Source: Chlorella sorokiniana
Lineage: Eukaryota > Chlorophyta > Trebouxiophyceae > Chlorellales > Chlorellaceae
Direction: 5' to 3'
DNA length: 64,000 nt
NCBI GenBank assembly: GCA_025917655.1
Contig: CP084612.1
Span: 248,001-312,000, forward strand
Part shown: one piece after another, positions 45,442-55,640 of the stretch
Numbering within the stretch: the first letter of the stretch is position 1
How the letters are laid out: the number at the start of each line of letters is the position of its first letter
Made by a program: the position numbers and the translations under genes
Notes under the pieces: model-generated
Databases searched by the model: none
Told to the model about the DNA's origin: nothing
The model's input: only the letters and a program-made list of their open reading frames with translations

Positions 45442-48394
45442 CTATTGCTGCCGCCGCCGCGCCTCCCTGCAAGCCGCCTTGTGCCCCGCCCAGTCCTCGC
45501 CCTGGCAGCGCTCGCCGCAGTAGCGCACCAGCCCGCAGGGGCACCGCCGCAGCTGCACGCCCTCGCTTGGGCTGGCGCCGCAGCGAGCGCAGCGCCTCTC
45601 GGGGGCTGCCTGCTGCTGTCGCCGACGCCGCCCGCGGCTTGAGTGGCTGCCATGGCGGCTGCGGGCGTGTCACCTGCTGCGGCGCCTTGCTGCCTTCCTG
45701 CGGCACCGTCCTGCAGCCTGGAGTCGCCAGCAGCCGATGGCTGCTGCGTCACGCTGCCTGGCGCCTGTGGGTTGCTCGCTCCTGGCTCCGGACCCTCGGG
45801 CAGCAATGTTTGGGGCAAGGCGAAACCTGCAGCGGCAGGGCCGTCCGCTGCCGCCGGCTGCCTCACCCTCTCCACCGGCTCCTCTTTCTCCAGGCAGCCG
45901 CTGCTGTCGACGCCCAGCTGCTGAAGCACCTGGCGCAGCTGCCGCACGCTCGAGCTCGCATCCAGACGATCGCGCATGTGGGACGGATTGCCGGTGCCAG
46001 CGTTTGCTGTCGCAGAAAGAGGTGTGGCTGTCTCCTCCCCACTGCTGGAGGCCGCAGCTGTGAGGCCCCCTGTATGATTTCGAGCGCCATTTGTATTGCA
46101 GTCACGATTTCTTGCAGCCTTACATACCGCCTGCGGGGGCACACACACGCGGACAAGGCCACTCGCAGGCAGCGCTGCGGCCGAGGCGACGCATGCAGCA
46201 GGCAGGCTCATCGCCCTGTTGCGGGCACCCTTCAACAGAACCGTGGCGCACGCGCGGTTGAGCCCCTCCCTCAGCCGCAGCAGCCAGTTGTCGCCGGGCA
46301 CGAGCGGCGCAGCGCAGCGGCTCGGCAGCAGAGGCCCCCACCTTGCATGCAGCCAGGGCTGGGCAGCGGCGCGTTTCAGGCGAGGCAGCACGCCCGCCCT
46401 GTACAACTGAATCAGCGCCGTAATGCTGGTTGTGCGGCCGCCCGATTCCAGCGCGGCCCTGCCCCAGAGCAGGGCGGGGTTGGCATGGATGGCCATGAAG
46501 GCGGGTTCAGCCACGACCGCCAGCAGGGTCAGCACCTCCAGCAGCTCGTCCTGCACAGGCCGCCAGAGAGATGCTTGTTGTGGGAACGAGCAAGGGGAAG
46601 GCTTCTTTGCCTTGAACCAGGGACGGGGGCGAGGGGGAAGAGGCCCGCACGCGCGCATGCGTGCCTCCGCAAGCGCCAAGCAAAGGGCACAAGTGCCCCC
46701 AAACGCAAACAGGAGGCGGTGGCCGTTGTGTGCGCATGGCTGACAAACACAGACACAGAGGGCTCCCCAGTCTCGTGTGCCATGCTGCATCCCCACAGAC
46801 GCCCCCCCCCCAAGTCCCCCGCTCACCTCGCCTTCAGACTCCATCCAGGCTGCTAACGCGCGGGCGAGGGCAGGGGTTGATGCGACGCAGGCGTTCAGAC
46901 GGCGCATGCTCTCGGTGCCTCCCGCCCCGGTTTCGATTTCCATGCTGTCCTTACACAGCTCGACCAGCAGACTGCAGACAGACATAGCGCAGAGCCCACA
47001 CGCTGTGGCAGAGGATGGCGTGCAGCAGGCGCCGGAGAGCCAAGCTGCACAAGCAAGATCAGCGAGGGCCGGCAAGAGCAGCAGCAGGTGGCGGGGGCGG
47101 GGTGGGGTTGGGGGCCAGGGTGAGGGCATGCAGCGGCGCCCCCATCACCCTTTCGCGATGTCAACGATGCGACTCTGCGCCTCATCATCACGACGAGCCT
47201 CGCAGCTGCTTGCGGCAAGTCAGGGGCAGGCAGGCGTGAGCAAAGCGGGGGCAGGGGGCAGCACGTGAACGCACGGGGACCAGCATGTGGGATGCAGTGC
47301 TGCCGCACGTCGCTGCAGCAGCCCACACGCTGGTCCCCGTGTCCCCGCCACCCCATTTCATGAGATCAGCCGAGGCCGTTTGGCAAACTAAGAGGTTAAC
47401 GCGCCAGGCTGGCAGAGCAAGGAGCGCAGCTCACCCGGCCAGATAGGCCGCCACAGACTCAAAAGCGCCGCAGCGCACCGCCTCCGCGCGCGACACCAAA
47501 ACCTCCCGGGGTGGCCACAATCCCGGCAGGCAGCGGCACAAGGTCTGGGGGAGGCGAAGGGACACGAGGGGCGGGCAGGCGTTTGGGTCGGGGGCAGCGA
47601 AGGAGGAGGGCAACAGCGCTTCAGACCGGCGCATCCGTCAGCGCATGCGATCGAGTTGCACTGACAGGGAGTGGGGCAGTAGTTGCAGTACAGGCCGTAC
47701 AGCCAGACAGAGGGCCCACGCACCCGAATACATCAAATCGTTCGTCACCAAGAAAAGAGTGTACAGGCAGGAGGCCTGCTCAGCAGAACCCGCCGCTGCA
47801 TCGGCAGCAAGGCGGCACACGCGCTGCACTACCTCCCGCAGCCGCTCTGGCGAGAGGGTGCAGGGGCGGCTGTTGTTGATGAGTTCCAGCGTCGCGCTCG
47901 CCAGCTGGCTGGGCGGGGCCAGCCGCAGCAGCGGCAGCACCAGCCGGTCATGGTGCACCGCCACCAGGTGCTGCAGGTGGCCATGATGGGAGCTCCCCCG
48001 TATTTTGCTGATGAGCCTGTGGTAGGCAGACAAGAAGCCCTGCGCAGGGGCCTGGCCAGAACGGGGTCAGCTTGGCTGGCGGCGACGCACTGGCGGCAGG
48101 CGCCCACCCCCCAACAGCCTCCTCGCCAAACGAACGGCGGCCGCGGGGTGTCATTCCGGGGCCTGGGAAGCACACACTGCACCGGCTGCTGCGAGCGCCA
48201 AGGGTTTGCGGGCTCTTCCGGCGCACCGACAGTGTCTCCGCTATGCGGTCGGCTGACAGCCGATCCAGTTCTGCGACTCCCGCCTCGAGTTCCAGATATT
48301 TCGTGAGAACAACTGACACCATTCCCTCCCTCAGAGCGCTGGGAGCCCTGCACTCGTCGCACGCCGTCAGCAAAGAGGCCCGCAGCTGCTCCAT
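45442..48394 (-). CDS. MYND array copy 4 (subfamily B)
   Basis: ATG 48394 gives MEQLRASLLTACDECRAPSA, then TKYLELEAGVAELDRLSADR. Exon 2 reads FLSAYHRLISKIRGSSHHGH and DRLVLPLLRLAPPSQLASAT, INNSRPCTLSPERLREVVQR, clearly homologous to subfamily A. A small exon AAYLAG lies near 47450. ESMRRLNACVASTPALARAL (about 46910-46850) and an ARM-like exon (ELLEVLTLLAVVAEPAFMAI, about 46555-46490; ALIQLYRAGVLPRLKRAAAQ; PWLHARWGPLLPSR) follow, then the SAP-like QLRQVLQQLGVDSSGCLEKE at about 45940-45890. The MYND finger (45610-45470) has all ligands and ends EARRRQQ at stop 45442-45444, without the tail seen in copy 7. One C is missing at the linker-MYND boundary. The first 500 bases are nearly identical to copy 8. 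Confidence 0.83.
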
Positions 48395-48559
48395 TGTCTA
48401 GCAGCAGGTCGCGATTCCACAGCAAACGCGAGCAGAGGCACGCAGTCGCGTCGTGAGACGATCCTGCTGTGCCCCTGCAGAGCCCGTTGGGCTTCTCTGG
48501 CGGCAGCATATCTGGCAACAACATCGACGCATGGGCTGTCCCACTCTCACTGCTCTGAC

Positions 48560-48715
48560 CCTTGCATGAGTGGACCAGCTTGTCCGCACAGCATCCTACA
48601 TGCATGTTATCAGCGCTGCATGCAGCCGGCAGGAATGTGTCGGGCCCGCTGCAGAGGCGCCAGCTGGCGCATCCGCCGCTCCTCGATGCTTTCCTTGAAT
48701 TGTTCTCACACCCTC
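48560..48715 (-). repeat. Subfamily-B intergenic unit 1
   Basis: A sequence found between all B copies (also near 52165, 55480, 58915 and 62225). Landmarks on the plus strand are CTTGCATGAGTGGACCAGC, GCAGCCGGCAGGAATGTGTC and CGCATCCGCCGCTCC. Its lower-strand right half overlaps the 3' end of the upstream B gene. Confidence 0.85.
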
Positions 48716-51700
48716 AGAAAAAACATTTCATCAGAGACGCCCCCTTGATGCCATCCTTCCCTGCCCAGCTGTGCAGTAGCTGCCCCTCAGGCTGGACCTC
48801 CCCCTCCTGCCTCTGCCGCCGCCCGCGCTCCCTGCACGCCGCCTTGTGCCTCGGCCAGTCCTCGCCCTGGCAGCGCTCGCCGCAGTAGCGCACCAGCCGG
48901 CAGGGGCAGCGCCGCAGCTTGACTGCTTCGCTTGGGCTGGCGTCGCAGCGAGCGCAGCGCCTCTCGGGGACTGGCTGCTGCTGTCGCCGCTATTGTGGCT
49001 GCCGGGCGCCGCCGCAAGCGCGGCGGCAGGCTCAACGCCGCCCCGCCCAGACGCCTGGAAACCAGCGAGGTCGGCTTGCGGCGATCGCTGCTGCGGTGTG
49101 CTGCCGCACGCGTCGGCCACCGGCGGCGGCGGGGCAGAACCGGTGCCGCCGCTGCTCCCGGTTGCTCCCTCCCTTCCTGCCGCAGCTGCTGCTGCTGCCG
49201 GGAGGCGCGCCGCGCTTGGAGGGTGCGCGTCAGAAGCGCCTGCGCCTCGTTCCTCCCAGCCTCCTCCACCTTCTCCACCAGCTCCTCCTTCTCCAGGCAG
49301 CCGCTGCTGTCAATGCCCAGCAGCTGCAGCAGCAAGCGCAGCTCCCGCACACTCAAGCTCGCAATCGGATCGCGCGTGCCGGCCGGATCGGCGCTGGTGC
49401 CGGCGCCTTCCATTGCAGAGAGAGGTGCGGCCGTCTGCTCCCCGCTGTCGGCGGCCGCATCGGTGAGGCCCTCCTGAATCATCTGTACCGCAGCGCTGAC
49501 GTGCTCCTGGATCTCATCGAGCACTCCTTGCACCGCAGCCACAGCTGCCTGCAGCTTTACGTACCGACTGCGGGAGGCAGGTGCAAGCAGGCAAACACTC
49601 AGCGACGCATGCAGCAGGCAGGCTCCTCGCCCTGTTGCACACTGCAGGCTCGCGGCCCTGTCGCGGGCGTCATTCAACAAATCCGTGGCGCAGGCGCGGT
49701 TGCGCTGCATCCCGCCGATGCGTCTGTTGCAGCTCAGCCGCAGCAGACCAGGTGCGAGCAGAAGCGGGCAGCGCGGCAGCAGAGGCCCCCACCTCGTGCG
49801 CAGCCAGGGCTGAGCGGCGACGCGGTTCAGGCGTGGCAGCACGCCCGCACTGTGGAGCTGAAACATCGCTGGCATGCCGCTCGAGTCCCTGCTCCACAGC
49901 CGGTCAAAGTCGCCGCCGACGGCGACAATGGCGGGGGCAGCCACCAGCGTCAGCAGAGTAAGCGCCTCAAACAACACCTCCTGCTGCACGGGGCAAACCA
50001 GGGATGCAGAGCTTCTCTCTTTGCTGAGACTTTTGTTGTGGGAACGAGCAGGGGGAAAGGGGAAGGTTTCTTTGTTTTGAACTGGAGGAGAAGGGCGGGC
50101 GGGGGGGGATAGTTTTTGCAAAATCTCGTGTTTTTGTAAGAAAACCTGTTGACGTTTAATATGTATACGAGACACTGGGACGTGCTCTGAATTATCTAAT
50201 TTCACACCAAAATCCAAATCTAAGTACGGGCGGCACCGCCGTGGCGACGCACCACGAGCGCCATGAAAAGGATAGAGGTAGCCCCCAAAGGGAAGGCAGC
50301 AGGCTTCGTGTGCGCATGAATGACAATCCCAGTCACAGAGGGCGCCCCAGTCTCGTCGCATGCCATGCTGCATCCCCACACACACACCTCGTCCTCACAC
50401 CCCAGCCAGGCCGCAAACGCGCGGGCGAGGGCAGGGGTGGCGGCGACGCAGGCGTTCAGGCGGCGCGCGCTCTCGGTGCCTTCCGGGGGGTTCCGGGTTC
50501 CGTGTTGTCCTTGCACAGAACCAGCAGCAGGCTGCAGACAGAAACAGCGCAGAGCCCACACGCAGTGGCTGAGGATAGAGTGTAGCAGACGCCGCAGAGC
50601 GGGGCTGCACAAGCAAGAGCAGCGAGTGCAGGCGCAGCAGCAGGTGGCGGGGGACAGGGTGGGGGCCAAGGTCAGGGCATGTTGCGGCGCCCCCTTCACC
50701 TGTGCGTGACTTCATCAAAGCGGTTCTGCTCCTCATCCTCACGTCGAGCCTCGCAGCTGCTCGGGGAAGGGCAGGGCCAGGCAGGCATAAGCAAAGCGGG
50801 GACACGGGGGCTGCACCAAGCAGCGTGGGTTTTGAGGCATGGATGCAGCAGCGTTGCCGCACGTCGCTGCAGCAGCCCACGCGCTGGCTCCTATGCGCCC
50901 TCTAAGCCTCTAAGCCGAGGCTTTGTGGCACACGCAGAGAGATTTTGCACCACAGCGTTAACCCGCCAGGCTGGCAGCGAGGGACGCAGCTCACCCGGCC
51001 AGATAGGCCGCGACCGACTCAAAAGCGCCGCAGCGCACCGCCTCCGCGCGTGCGACACCAAAAGCTCCCGGGGTGGCAACGGACCCGGCGGGGAGCGGCA
51101 AGCAGTCTGCGGGGCAAGGCGGAGGGGTAGCGAGGAGTAGCGGGGCTGTCGACGGCTGGCAGCAGGCGGGTAGGGGGCGGCGGCAGGAGAGCCCAACAGC
51201 ACTGCAGATTGGACCATCCACGGTATGCAGTCATCAGTGCTTGTGATGGTGCTGCACTGGCAGAAAGAGGGGCAATTGTTGCTGCACAAGCCGTGCAGCC
51301 AGGCAGAGGGCCCACGCACCCGGATACATCACATCGTTCGTCAACATGGAAAGAGTGGACAGGGTGGCGGCCTGCTCAGCAGAACCCGCCACTGCATTGG
51401 CAGCAAGGCGACACACGTGCTGCACCACCTCCCGCAGCCGCTCTGGCGAGAGGGTGCAGGGGCGGCTGATGGTGACCAGTTCCAGCACGCCGTTTGTCAG
51501 GCTGGGCGGCCAGTGCTGCAGCAGCGGCAGCACCAGCCGCTCGTAGTGCACCGCCACCAGGTGTTGCAGGAGGCATGTCCCTGACAGTTTGCCGATGAGC
51601 CCGTGGTAGGCCGACAAGAAGTCCTGCGCAGGGTCCTAGAATGAATTACTGATATACTATACTGATGCTCATGGGTTCAGCCGGCCGCACAGGCGGCGAC

Positions 51701-52001
51701 GCAATGGCGGCAGCCCCTCCATGGGCCTCCCGGTTAGAACGAACGGCGGCCGCGGGTATCATTCCGGGGCCTAAGCAGCACATACTGCACCCACTGCTGC
51801 GAGCGCCAAGGGTTTGCAGGCTCTTCCGCGCACCGACAGTGTCTCCGCTAGGCGGTCGGCTGACAGCCGATCCAGTTCTGCGACTCCCGCCTCGAGTTCC
51901 AGATATTTCGTGAGAACAATTGACACCATTCCCTCCCTCACAGCGCTGGGAGCCCTGCACTCGTCGCACGCCCTCAGCAAAGAGGCCCGCAGTTGCTCCA
52001 T
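48714..52001 (-). CDS. MYND array copy 5 (subfamily B)
   Basis: ATG 52001 gives MEQLRASLLRACDECRAPSA. The order is as in copy 4: FLSAYHGLIGKLSGTCLLQH with YERLVLPLLQHWPPSLTNGV and ISRPCTLSPERLREVVQHVC (about 51600-51420), AAYLAG (about 51000), ESARRLNACVAATPALARAF (about 50490), VLFEALTLLTLVAAPAIVAV (about 49985-49925), the SAP-like LSVRELRLLLQLLGIDSSGC plus LEKEELVEKVEEA (about 49355-49250), and the MYND finger (48965-48840) with all eight ligands (its last loop is WPRHKAAC). The tail runs VQPEGQLLHSWAGKDG and SLMKCFF to stop 48714-48716. One C is missing in the CCCC run before the MYND finger. The intron near 50.1-50.23 kb holds an AT-rich insertion absent from sister copies. Confidence 0.82.
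50105..50230. repeat. AT-rich insertion in a copy 5 intron
   Basis: About 120 bp of low-GC sequence (for example GACGTTTAATATGTATACG) interrupts the intron where copies 4, 6, 7 and 8 pass directly from the G-run to the GCGACGCACC landmark. No open reading frame, clear terminal inverted repeat or target duplication could be seen. Confidence 0.65.
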
Positions 52002-52164
52002 CGTCGAACAGCAGATCGCGAGTCCACGACAAACTCGAGCAGAGGCAAGCATTCGCATTGTGAGGCGATCCTGCTGTGCCCCCTCAGCGCCTGCTTGGCT
52101 CCCCTTGGCGGCGTCATTTCCTCGCAGCACATCGACGCATGGGCTGTCCCACTCTCACTGCTCT

Positions 52165-52330
52165 GACCCTTGCATGAGTGGACCAGCCTGCATGCACAGC
52201 ATCCTGGATGCATGTTGTCAGCGGTGCAGCCGGCAGGAATGTGTCGGGCCCGTTGCAGAGGTCGCCAGCTAGCGCATCCGCCGCTCCTTGATGCTTCGCT
52301 TGAATCGTTCTCACACCCTCAGAACAGACA
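52165..52330 (-). repeat. Subfamily-B intergenic unit 2
   Basis: Same unit as at 48560. Together with its flanks (about 52045-52600) it is almost identical to about 58795-59340. Confidence 0.85.
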
Positions 52331-52369
52331 TTTCATCGAAAAAGCCCCCTCTGATACATCCTTTTCGGC

Positions 52370-55318
52370 TCAGCTGTGCAGTAGATGCCTGCTGTCAGGC
52401 TGCACCCCCTCCTCCTGCCCCTGCCGCCGCCGTACCTCCCTGCACGCAGCCTTGTGCCCCGCCCAGTCCTCGCCCTGGCAGCGCTCGCCGCAGTAGCGCA
52501 CCAGCCGGCAGGCACAAGGGCGCAGCTTGATCGCCTCGCCTGGGCTGGCGCCGCAGCGAGCGCAGCGCCTCTCAGGGGCTGGCTGCTGCTGTCGCCGCTA
52601 TAGTGGCTGCCGGGCGCAGCCGCGAGCACGGCGGCAGGCTCAACGCCGCCCTGCCGAAAAGCCTGGCACCCGGCGAGGCCGGCTTGCGGCGCTCGCTGCT
52701 GCGACGTGCTGCCGCCCGCGCCGGCAGCCGGCAGCGGCGGGGCAGAAACCGTGCTGCCGCTGCTCCCCGGCTGCTCCATCCCTTGTTGCTGCTGCTGCTG
52801 CTGCTGGGAGGTGCACTGCACTTGTAGGGTGTGCGTCAGAAACGCAGCCGCCCGCACATCCTTCCTCCCTGCCTCCAACACCTTCTCCACCAGCTCCTCT
52901 TTCTCCAGACAGCCGCTGCTGTCGACGCCCAGGAGCTGCAGCACCCAGCGCAGATGCCGCACGCTCAAGCTCGCAATCGCATCGCGCCCGCAGGCCTGAC
53001 CGGCGCCGACGCCTGCCGTCGCAGAGAGAGGTGCGGTCTGCTCCCCGCTGCTGGAGGTCGCAGGGGAGAAGCGCTCCTGGATCGTTTTGAGCACTCCTTG
53101 TACCGTAGCCACGGCTGCCTGCAGCTTCACGTACCGACTGCGGTGGGCATGCACAAGCGGGCAGGGACAATCAGCAACGCATGCAGCAGGCAGGCTCATT
53201 GCCCTGTTGCGCACGCCATCAAACACAACTGTGGCGCAGGCGTGGTTGCGCCCCTCACTCAGCCGCAGCAGCCAGTTGCGGGCGCAAGCGGCCCCCACCT
53301 CGCGCGCAGCCAGGGCTGGGCGGCGACGCGGCTCAGGCGTGGCAGCACGCCCGCCCTGTGGAGCTGAATCATCGCCGCAATGCTGGTTGCGCGGCCGCCC
53401 GATTCCAGTGCGGCCCGGCCCCAGAGCAGGGCGGGGTCGGCTTGGGTGGCCACACAGGCGGGTTCAGCCACCAGCGCCAGCAGGGTCAGCGCCTCCCGCA
53501 GCTCATCCTGCATGGGCGCACAAAGGAGATGTTTTTTCTGTGGGATGAGCAGGGGAAAGGCTCCTTTGCCTTGAACCAGGGACGGGGGGGGGGGGTGGGG
53601 GGACGGGGCTGCGACGCACCGCGAGCGCCAAGGAGAGGGCTCAAGTGCCCCAAAAGGGTAGGCGACGGTGCTTTGTGTGCGCATGGCTGACAAGCACAGA
53701 CACAGGGGGCCCTCGCGTCTTGTCGCATACCGTGCCGTGTCCCCACAGCCGCTCGACACCTTCCCCCCCCCTCCTCCTCCCCCCGCCCACCTCGTCTTCA
53801 GACTCCAGCCAGGCCGCAAACGCACGGGCAAGGGCAGGGGTGGCGCCGACGCAGGCGTTCAGGCGGCGCGCGCTCTCAGAGACTACCATACTGGTTCTGG
53901 GTTCCATGTTGTCCAAACACAGCTGGAGGAGCAGACTGCAGACAACCAAGAGCAGCGGGGGCAGGCGCAGCAGCAGGTGGCGGGGGCTGAGCGGGGACCA
54001 GGGCGAGGGCATGTGGCGGCGCGCCCACCACCTTTTGCGATTTCGTTGAAGCGGCTGTGCTCCTCCTCTTCAAGACCATCCTCGCAGCTGCTCGGGGCCG
54101 GGCGGGGCAGGGCAGGCATGAGCAAAGTAGGGGCAGGGGGCTGCACCAAGTAGCGGGTTTGAGGCGTGGGATGCACAGCGTTGCTGCAGTGGCTGCAGCA
54201 GCCCACGCGCTGGCTTCTATGCCCCCGCCCCCTTTCAGCCGAGGCTGCGTGGCACACACAGAAAGGTGTGCACCACAGCGCGTCAGGCTGTCAAAGCCAG
54301 CGGCGCAGCTCACCCAGCCTGATAGGCTGCCACAGACTCAAGCGCCGCAGCGCACCGCCTCCGTGCGCGCAAGACCGAAACCCCTTGAAGAGGACACGGC
54401 CCCGGCAGGCAGCGGCCAAGAGTCTGGGGGCAAGGCGGAGGGGGCGAGGCGGGCTGGGCTGTCGACAGCTGGCGAGGCATGGCAATCTGGCGGGCCTGGG
54501 GCGGCAGCAGAGGAGCTCAACAGCGCTGCAGACCGCCGAATTTGCGATGCAGCCATCCGCGCTTACGATGGTGTTACGCTGACAGGGAGAGCGGCAGTGG
54601 TTGCTGAACAGCCGTTGCAGCCAGGCAGAGGGCAGACGCACCCTGAATCAGCACATTTTTCATGAAGATGTCAAGCGCGTACAGCCAGGTGGCCTGCTCA
54701 GCAGAACCCGCCGCTGAGTCGGCAGCCAGGTGGCACACGCGCTGCACCACCTCCCGCAGCCGCTCTGGCGAGAGGGTGCAGGGGCGGCTGATGGCGATCA
54801 GCTCCAGCACGCCGTTCGTCAGGCTGGGCGGCCCCCGCTGCAGCAGCGGCAGCACCAGTCGCTCATAGTGCACAGCCACCAAATGCTGCAGGTAGCCATT
54901 ATGGTATGCCCCCGGCAGTTTGATGATGAGCCCGCGGTAGGCCGACAAGAAACCCTTCACAGGGGCCGTACCGGAATGGGGTAGGCCTCACAGGCGGCGA
55001 CGCATCGGCGGCATCGGCGGCTGCCCCCAACCCCCAATCAGCCTCCCTCGCAAAACGAACGGCGGCCGCGGGGTATCATTCCGGGGCCTAAGCAGCACAC
55101 ACTGCACCCACTGCTGCGAGCGCCAAGGGTTTGCAGGCTCTTCCGCGCACCGAAAGTGTCTCCGCTGTGCTGCCGGCTGACAGCCGATCCAGTTGTGTAA
55201 CTCCCTTCTCGAGTTCCAGATATTTCGTGAGAACAGCTGACACCAGTCCCTCCCTCACAGCGATGGGAGCCCTGCACTCGTCGCACGCCCTCAGCAAAGA
55301 GGCCCGCAGCTGCTCCAT
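52370..55318 (-). CDS. MYND array copy 6 (subfamily B)
   Basis: ATG 55318 gives MEQLRASLLRACDECRAPIA. The order is as in copy 4: FLSAYRGLIIKLPGAYHNGY with YERLVLPLLQRGPPSLTNGV (about 54950-54800), ESARRLNACVGATPALARAF (about 53880), ELREALTLLALVAEPACVAT (about 53510-53450), MIQLHRAGVLPRLSRVAAQP, LQAAVATVQGVLKTIQERF, the SAP-like LSVRHLRWVLQLLGVDSSGC plus LEKEELVEKVLEA (about 52965-52880), a Gln-rich linker (QQQQQQQ), and the MYND finger (52570-52440) with all ligands. It stops after SRHLLHS at 52370-52372, shorter than copies 5 and 7. One base is missing in the CCCC run at the linker-MYND boundary (CAGCCCCTGAGAGG). The exon after 54.3 kb is less clear. Confidence 0.82.
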
Positions 55319-55479
55319 TGTCAAGAGGCAGGTCGCGAGTCCACAACAAACGCGAGCAGAGGCAAGCAATCACGTTTGAAGACGATCCTGCTGTGCCCCA
55401 TCAGCGCCCGTTGGGCTCCTCTGGCGGCGGCATTTCTGCAACAACATTGATACAATGGCTGTCCCACTCTCACTGCTCT

Positions 55480-55640
55480 GACCCTTGCATGAGTGGACCA
55501 GCCTGCATGCGCAGCATCCTGGATGCATGCTGTCAGCGCTGCAGCCGGCAGGAATGTGTCAGGCCCGTTGCAGAGGGCGCCAGCTAGCGCATCCACCGCT
55601 CCTTGATGCTTCCCTTGAATTGGTCCAATGCCCTCACAAC
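55480..55640 (-). repeat. Subfamily-B intergenic unit 3
   Basis: Same unit as at 48560. Here its right-hand part also codes the C-terminal tail of copy 7 (stop 55584). Confidence 0.85.

Noticed and set aside
45132-47129. A 665-codon open frame on the minus strand over copy 4
   Set aside because: It reads through introns and leaves the MYND finger out of frame. Homology to sister copies shows several exons here, so it is a GC-rich chance reading plus true exon pieces.
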